A DNA stretch of 8,268 nt from Candidatus Stahliibacteriota bacterium. Lineage in GTDB: Bacteria > Hydrothermota > Tepidihabitantia > SM23-42. The notes beneath the pieces were generated by a model. The model did not search any database. It had not been told where the DNA came from and saw only the letters and a program-made list of their open reading frames with translations. The translations under genes were made by a program, and so were the position numbers. Every line of letters begins with the position of its first letter. The stretch's first letter is position 1. This document shows, one piece after another, positions 4,717 through 8,268 of this stretch. Where the stretch lies: NCBI GenBank assembly GCA_030613445.1, contig JAUWLY010000117.1, positions 1 through 8,268 on the forward strand, in the 5' to 3' direction.

Positions 4717-6435
4717 ATGAAATTTAGCAAGTCATGTATCAATACTTTACGTGAAGATCCTAAGGAAGCGGAGAGCAAAAGCCATCGGATTTTACTGCGC
4801 GGTGGGTTTGTGAGACCGCTCGTCTCAGGTATACACATTTACCTACCGTTGGGTTGGCGTATACTGATGCGTATCGAGAAAATAATTCGCGAAGAACTTA
4901 ATCGCATCGGAGCTCAAGAAATGCTAATGCCGGCAATATGTCCGAGAGATGTCTGGGAGAAATCAGGGCGTTGGATTGAATATGGCGATGATATGTTCAA
5001 GTTCAAGGACCGGAAAGGTCGGGAATATTGCCTTTGTCCGACCCACGAAGAGATAATAACGGGGATAGCCCGTAATAGTATCCGTTCTTATCGGGACCTT
5101 CCCCAGATTTGGTATCAGATCCAAATTAAGTACCGGGATGAGTTGCGTTCGCGCTTTGGGGTAATTCGTTCTCGGCAGTTTATCATGAAAGACAGCTATA
5201 GCCTTGATCGCGATGACGATGGGCTCAGCGAGAGTTTTGAACTCCATAAACAAGCCTACACTAATATTTACAGACGTTGTGGGATCGATTTCGAAATAGT
5301 CGATGCGGCTGGTGGTTTAATGGGTACTGGTCAATCAAGTGAATTTGTTGCTCGGGTTGATGGTGGTGAGGATACGATCGCGATCTGCGCTAATTGTGAT
5401 TATCGCGCTAGTTTGGAAGTAGCTCAGGGTATTGGTAAGGTATTTGATTTTGCGGATAGCCCAGTAACTGAGGTCCATACACCGGGGAAAAGAAGTGTTG
5501 ATGAGGTTAGTGATTTCCTAAAGGTGGGATCTGAGAACCTCGTGAAGAGCATATTCTACACAGCGTCTGATAAGGAACCTATGCTTATTTTGCTTAGGGG
5601 CGACTATGAGATAAATGAAGGTGTGATCCGAAGCAAATTTGGCTTCTCTTACAAACCTGCTGATGCTGAAACGATCGTCAGGTTTTTCGGTGCTGAACCG
5701 GGTTTTATCGGTCCAGTCAATAAGGACGATATTGCGATATATGCAGATGATCTGCTGAAAGGCGCTAAGGGTATGATAACAGGAGCCAATAAGAACGATT
5801 ATCATATGAAGGGCTTGAATCTGGAACGTGATGTTAACGTGCGCGAGTACTTAAATCTTCGGGTTGTGAAAAAAGGTGATGCTTGTTCAAAGTGTCGCAG
5901 TGAGCTTGAGTTGCATAATAGTCTGGAATTGGGGCATATCTTCAAATTAGGGACCAGGTACTCTAAGCTGCTGGGTGCGACTTTCCTCGATGAGAATGGT
6001 GAAGAGAAACCTATTGTCATGGGAAGCTATGGGATCGGACTTGAACGCATTATGGCTTGTGTGTGTGAACAGAAGGGTGATGAACACGGAGCCGTATGGC
6101 CGATATCCATTACACCGAGTGAAGTATACATTGTTGTTCTGAATCCGCTTGATAATGATGTTGCCGGAGTTGCTGAAGAGGTTATTCAGGCATTGACTAA
6201 CAATGGTTTTTCGGTTATTATAGATGACCGTGATCTCTCAGCGGGTGTCAAATTCAACGATTCGGAGTTGTTGGGTATTCCATTAAGGCTGACAATTGGT
6301 CCGAAAGGCATAAAGAACGATAGTTTTGATATTCATCTGCGTGAGACCAAGGAGATAGTGCGGGTCGATAAAACATCGATATTGTGTAAACTACAAGAGT
6401 TGAAGAGCATGTTGTACCGGAGGTTGAATGAATAA
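4717..6435 (+). CDS. proS: Prolyl-tRNA synthetase, bacterial type with editing domain
   Basis: A 572-residue class II synthetase, the normal length for the bacterial form. It charges tRNA-Pro with proline in the cytoplasm. Motif 1 region: GIHIYLPLGWRIL (38-50) through GAQEMLMPA (65-73). Motif 2: RDELRSRFGVIRSRQF (140-155) followed by MKDSYS. The insertion (INS) editing domain (about 225-385) keeps the residues tied to Ala-tRNA-Pro deacylation in E. coli ProRS: the lysine of ENLVKS (K277) and the histidine of GANKNDYH (H363). LELGHIFKLGTRYS (403-416) and motif 3 MGSYGIGLERIM (435-446) complete the catalytic core. The anticodon-binding domain is at about 466-560 (DDRDLSAGVKFND). The ATG at 4717 is chosen over the in-frame TTG at 4681 because MKFSKSCINTLREDP aligns with the usual ProRS N-terminus and the TTG is part of the promoter. 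First gene of an operon with rimP and nusA. Confidence 0.97.
   Translation: MKFSKSCINTLREDPKEAESKSHRILLRGGFVRPLVSGIHIYLPLGWRILMRIEKIIREELNRIGAQEMLMPAICPRDVWEKSGRWIEYGDDMFKFKDRKGREYCLCPTHEEIITGIARNSIRSYRDLPQIWYQIQIKYRDELRSRFGVIRSRQFIMKDSYSLDRDDDGLSESFELHKQAYTNIYRRCGIDFEIVDAAGGLMGTGQSSEFVARVDGGEDTIAICANCDYRASLEVAQGIGKVFDFADSPVTEVHTPGKRSVDEVSDFLKVGSENLVKSIFYTASDKEPMLILLRGDYEINEGVIRSKFGFSYKPADAETIVRFFGAEPGFIGPVNKDDIAIYADDLLKGAKGMITGANKNDYHMKGLNLERDVNVREYLNLRVVKKGDACSKCRSELELHNSLELGHIFKLGTRYSKLLGATFLDENGEEKPIVMGSYGIGLERIMACVCEQKGDEHGAVWPISITPSEVYIVVLNPLDNDVAGVAEEVIQALTNNGFSVIIDDRDLSAGVKFNDSELLGIPLRLTIGPKGIKNDSFDIHLRETKEIVRVDKTSILCKLQELKSMLYRRLNE
6419..6423 (+). promoter_or_regulatory. Shine-Dalgarno of rimP
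   Basis: A perfect GGAGG sits four bases before the rimP ATG (6428), inside the end of proS. It shows that the organism uses Shine-Dalgarno initiation for internal operon genes, in contrast to its leaderless first genes, and it fixes the rimP start. Confidence 0.8.
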
Positions 6436-6889
6436 TATTTTTAAATTGTCAGAGGTAGTTGAATTAATCAAGAATATTGTGGATGAGTTCGAATTACGTT
6501 TCTATGATTTGTATTTCAATGAAGTTAACAACTCTTTCCGTATTTTCATTGATCGCGAGGATGGCACCGTAAGCGTAGATGATTGTAAAAAGGTGAGTAA
6601 GTCAATTGCCCGGGCTTTGGATCAGTCAGATCTGGTTACTTTCGCATACATCCTTGAGGTTTCTTCGCCGGGTATCGCAAGGCATTTAACAAGACCTGAG
6701 CATTTTGTCTGGGCACAAGGTAAGATTGTGGAAATAGATACTGGAGACCGCAAGATTAGGGGTTATCTTAGACAAACGAAGCAGGACGGCGTGCTTATCG
6801 CGACCGATGATGGAGAAAGTGCGGTACCTTATTCGTCAGTTGTTAGAGCAAAGGTTGTAGAGGAGCTTGATTATGGCAAACGAAGATAA
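6428..6889 (+). CDS. rimP: Ribosome maturation factor RimP
   Basis: A 153-residue cytoplasmic protein needed for maturation of the 30S ribosomal subunit. The N-terminal alpha/beta domain (1 to about 85) contains LRFYDLYFNEVNNSFRIFID (23-42) and ends in the family hallmark YILEVSSPGIARHLTRPEHF (73-92). The C-terminal SH3-like barrel (about 93-150) has GKIVEI, a GYL turn and the closing VPYSSVVRAKVVEEL. Length is typical. The start overlaps the proS stop by eight bases with a perfect GGAGG ahead, and the 3' end overlaps nusA by 17 bases, so translation is probably coupled through all three genes. The rimP-nusA order is the classic bacterial arrangement, usually followed by infB. Confidence 0.96.
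   Translation: MNNIFKLSEVVELIKNIVDEFELRFYDLYFNEVNNSFRIFIDREDGTVSVDDCKKVSKSIARALDQSDLVTFAYILEVSSPGIARHLTRPEHFVWAQGKIVEIDTGDRKIRGYLRQTKQDGVLIATDDGESAVPYSSVVRAKVVEELDYGKRR
6860..6865 (+). promoter_or_regulatory. Shine-Dalgarno of nusA
   Basis: GAGGAG ends seven bases before the nusA ATG (6873), inside the rimP coding sequence. Strength and spacing are near ideal and decide the nusA start. Confidence 0.75.
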
Positions 6890-8268
6890 CTTGATTACCG
6901 AAGGCATAAAATCAATCGCTAGGGCAAGGGGAGTGAAGTTCGATTACGTTATCGAAGCGCTCATAGAAGCGTTGAAAAATGGTGTGAGGAGGAAGTTCGG
7001 TAAGGGCGTAGAATCAGAGGTGGTAGTGAATAAGTCCACTGGTGAAATCGGGATTTACCTACTGAAGAAGGTAGTTGATAATGTAGAGGATCCAGACAAA
7101 GAAATCAGGTTTGATGATGCGCGACAAGAAAAATCGACTATCGAGATCGGTGATGAATGGCGTCGGCATATTCCAATTGCTGATTTGGGAAGGACTGCTA
7201 TTGAATCAGTGAAACAAACTCTCACTCAACGGGTCAGTGAAGCAGAAAGAAACCGAATTATGGTTGAGTATGAAAAAAAAGTTGGTGAAATAGTCAAGGG
7301 TATTGTGAAAGTAGTAAGTCGTAATGAGATACTTGTAGATCTAGGTCCAGTCGAGGCGACAATACCTTCTTATGGAATCATGAGGAGTGAACACTACCGT
7401 CTGGATTCTCCGATCAGGGCAGTGATCTCGCGTGTTGATCGTGCCCAATGGGGTCCGAAGATTATTCTTTCACGAACTGATTCGAAATTCTTGGAGCGGA
7501 TGTTGTTTTATGAAATACCCGAGATAAAGGATGGTTTTGTCCAGGTTTGCAGGATAGCTCGTGAGCCTGGCGTCCGTGCCAAGGTTGCAGTTCAAACACT
7601 TGATCTTAAGATCGATCCTATCGGGGCATGTGTTGGATATCGGGGCAGTCGCATCCAATCGATAGTGAAAGAGCTATCCGGCGAACGTATTGATATCATA
7701 CTGTGGAGTAAAGACCCCTATCTCCAGGTATCGAGAAGCCTTTCGCCGGCAAAGATAAAGGAAGTTATTATCCTTGATGAGAACAATGTGTTGGCTGTTG
7801 TTAGTGACGAAGATTATTCAAAAGCAATCGGCAAGAACGGTGTTAATGTAGATTTGGCGTCCAAACTGTGTGCTCTTGAGATTGAAATAAGGAAGTTGTC
7901 AGATTACGAACAGGAACTTAAAGAAAAAGAGCTAGCTAAGAGCAAAATACAGGATATCAAGGAAATCAAGCCAGCGATGCGCAAAATCATGGAAGAAAAA
8001 GGCTATTCAAATGTTCTTGCAGTTCTGAAGGCTCCTGTTGAAGAACTCAAGTTTCTTTTGAAACTTGACGACGATGGTGTCGAGAATATTATTTCAACGT
8101 TGCGCTCGGCTAAACAAGTGGCTGTACAAATAGAAGAACTCGAAGCGATCAAGGCAGCGAAAACAAAGACCGAAGCAGCAGAAGCAAAGAAAGCAGAAGC
8201 AGAGGTCGAGGCAGCAGAAGCAAAGGACGAAGAAGCGAAAGCAAAGGCCGAAGAAGCGAAAGCAAAGA
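6873..8268 (+). CDS. nusA: Transcription elongation/termination factor NusA (3' end beyond window)
   Basis: An open frame of 465 codons from the ATG at 6873 to the window edge, with no stop. NusA binds RNA polymerase and nascent RNA and modulates pausing, termination and antitermination. Domains in order: the N-terminal polymerase-binding domain (1 to about 130, starting LITEGIKSIARARGV); S1 (about 136-202, GEIVKGIVKVVSRNEILVDLG); KH1 (about 215-285) with IDPIGACVGYRGSRIQSIVKE and the GYRG loop at 255-258; KH2 (about 300-345) with AIGKNG at 318-323. A helical hairpin-like region follows (about 362-413, MRKIMEEKGYSNVLAVL then LLKLDDDGVENIISTLR), resembling the C-terminal repeats of longer NusA proteins. 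From about 420 the chain becomes a low-complexity Ala/Glu/Lys tail, still open at the window edge, which most NusA proteins lack. The frame overlaps rimP by 17 bases. Confidence 0.96.
   Translation, partial: MANEDNLITEGIKSIARARGVKFDYVIEALIEALKNGVRRKFGKGVESEVVVNKSTGEIGIYLLKKVVDNVEDPDKEIRFDDARQEKSTIEIGDEWRRHIPIADLGRTAIESVKQTLTQRVSEAERNRIMVEYEKKVGEIVKGIVKVVSRNEILVDLGPVEATIPSYGIMRSEHYRLDSPIRAVISRVDRAQWGPKIILSRTDSKFLERMLFYEIPEIKDGFVQVCRIAREPGVRAKVAVQTLDLKIDPIGACVGYRGSRIQSIVKELSGERIDIILWSKDPYLQVSRSLSPAKIKEVIILDENNVLAVVSDEDYSKAIGKNGVNVDLASKLCALEIEIRKLSDYEQELKEKELAKSKIQDIKEIKPAMRKIMEEKGYSNVLAVLKAPVEELKFLLKLDDDGVENIISTLRSAKQVAVQIEELEAIKAAKTKTEAAEAKKAEAEVEAAEAKDEEAKAKAEEAKAK
8226..8267 (+). repeat. 21-bp tandem repeat in the nusA tail
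   Basis: Two adjacent 21-base units (8226-8246 and 8247-8267) differ only at the second base of the first codon (GAC versus GCC). They encode DEEAKAK and AEEAKAK. The repeat may continue past the window edge. Upstream codons (from about 8150) are the same Ala/Glu/Lys/Thr mixture but less regular. Confidence 0.8.

Noticed and set aside
4963..6020. Minus-strand open frames inside proS (4963-5253, 5518-5805, 5802-6020)
   Set aside because: They are opposite well-conserved ProRS motifs with no own signals.
7470..7658. Minus-strand open frame of 62 codons opposite nusA
   Set aside because: It lies within the KH1 coding region of nusA and has no supporting signal.

Overview
The window is a compact bacterial chromosome segment, AT-leaning by eye, carrying core housekeeping genes. 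There is no phage, IS element, CRISPR array, tRNA or rRNA, and no gene-free stretch longer than about 160 bases. Bacterial-type ProRS, RimP, NusA and IspF (MEP isoprenoid pathway) place it firmly in Bacteria. The phylum cannot be fixed from the sequence. The promoter style described below, the SEC-C protein and the transporter fusion would suit an uncultured candidate phylum (something like WOR-3), but that is a weak guess.

Layout. The left half lies on the minus strand. Read in its own direction it holds a lone SEC-C zinc-motif protein (4582 to 3998), then a two-gene membrane unit: an RCK-gated K+ channel (3842 to 2841) followed 21 bases later by an amino-acid-permease/PTS-EIIA fusion (2819 to 972). 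Next comes ispF (849 to 361), overlapped by a rhomboid-protease gene (380 to 1, cut by the window edge). The right half is a plus-strand operon, proS (4717-6435), rimP (6428-6889) and nusA (6873 to beyond 8268), with each gene overlapping the next. proS and the SEC-C gene diverge from a 134-bp shared promoter region.

The most striking signal is in how genes start. All four genes that open a transcription unit (ispF, the K+ channel, the SEC-C gene and proS) have a near-consensus -35/-10 promoter. In each, the -10 box ends only 6 or 7 bases before the ATG, so the predicted transcription start falls on or next to the A of the ATG. These mRNAs should therefore be leaderless. The two clearest internal operon genes (rimP, nusA) instead carry strong Shine-Dalgarno sequences. 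The same geometry explains two apparent TTG starts (proS and the channel): those TTGs are the first bases of the -35 boxes, and the true starts are the ATGs 36 bases further in.

Functional links. proS-rimP-nusA joins tRNA charging, 30S maturation and transcription elongation/termination in one translation/transcription unit. The channel and the permease-EIIA fusion are two transporters that each carry a cytoplasmic regulatory domain. Because EIIA-Ntr proteins are known to control K+ transport in enterobacteria, their pairing may be meaningful.
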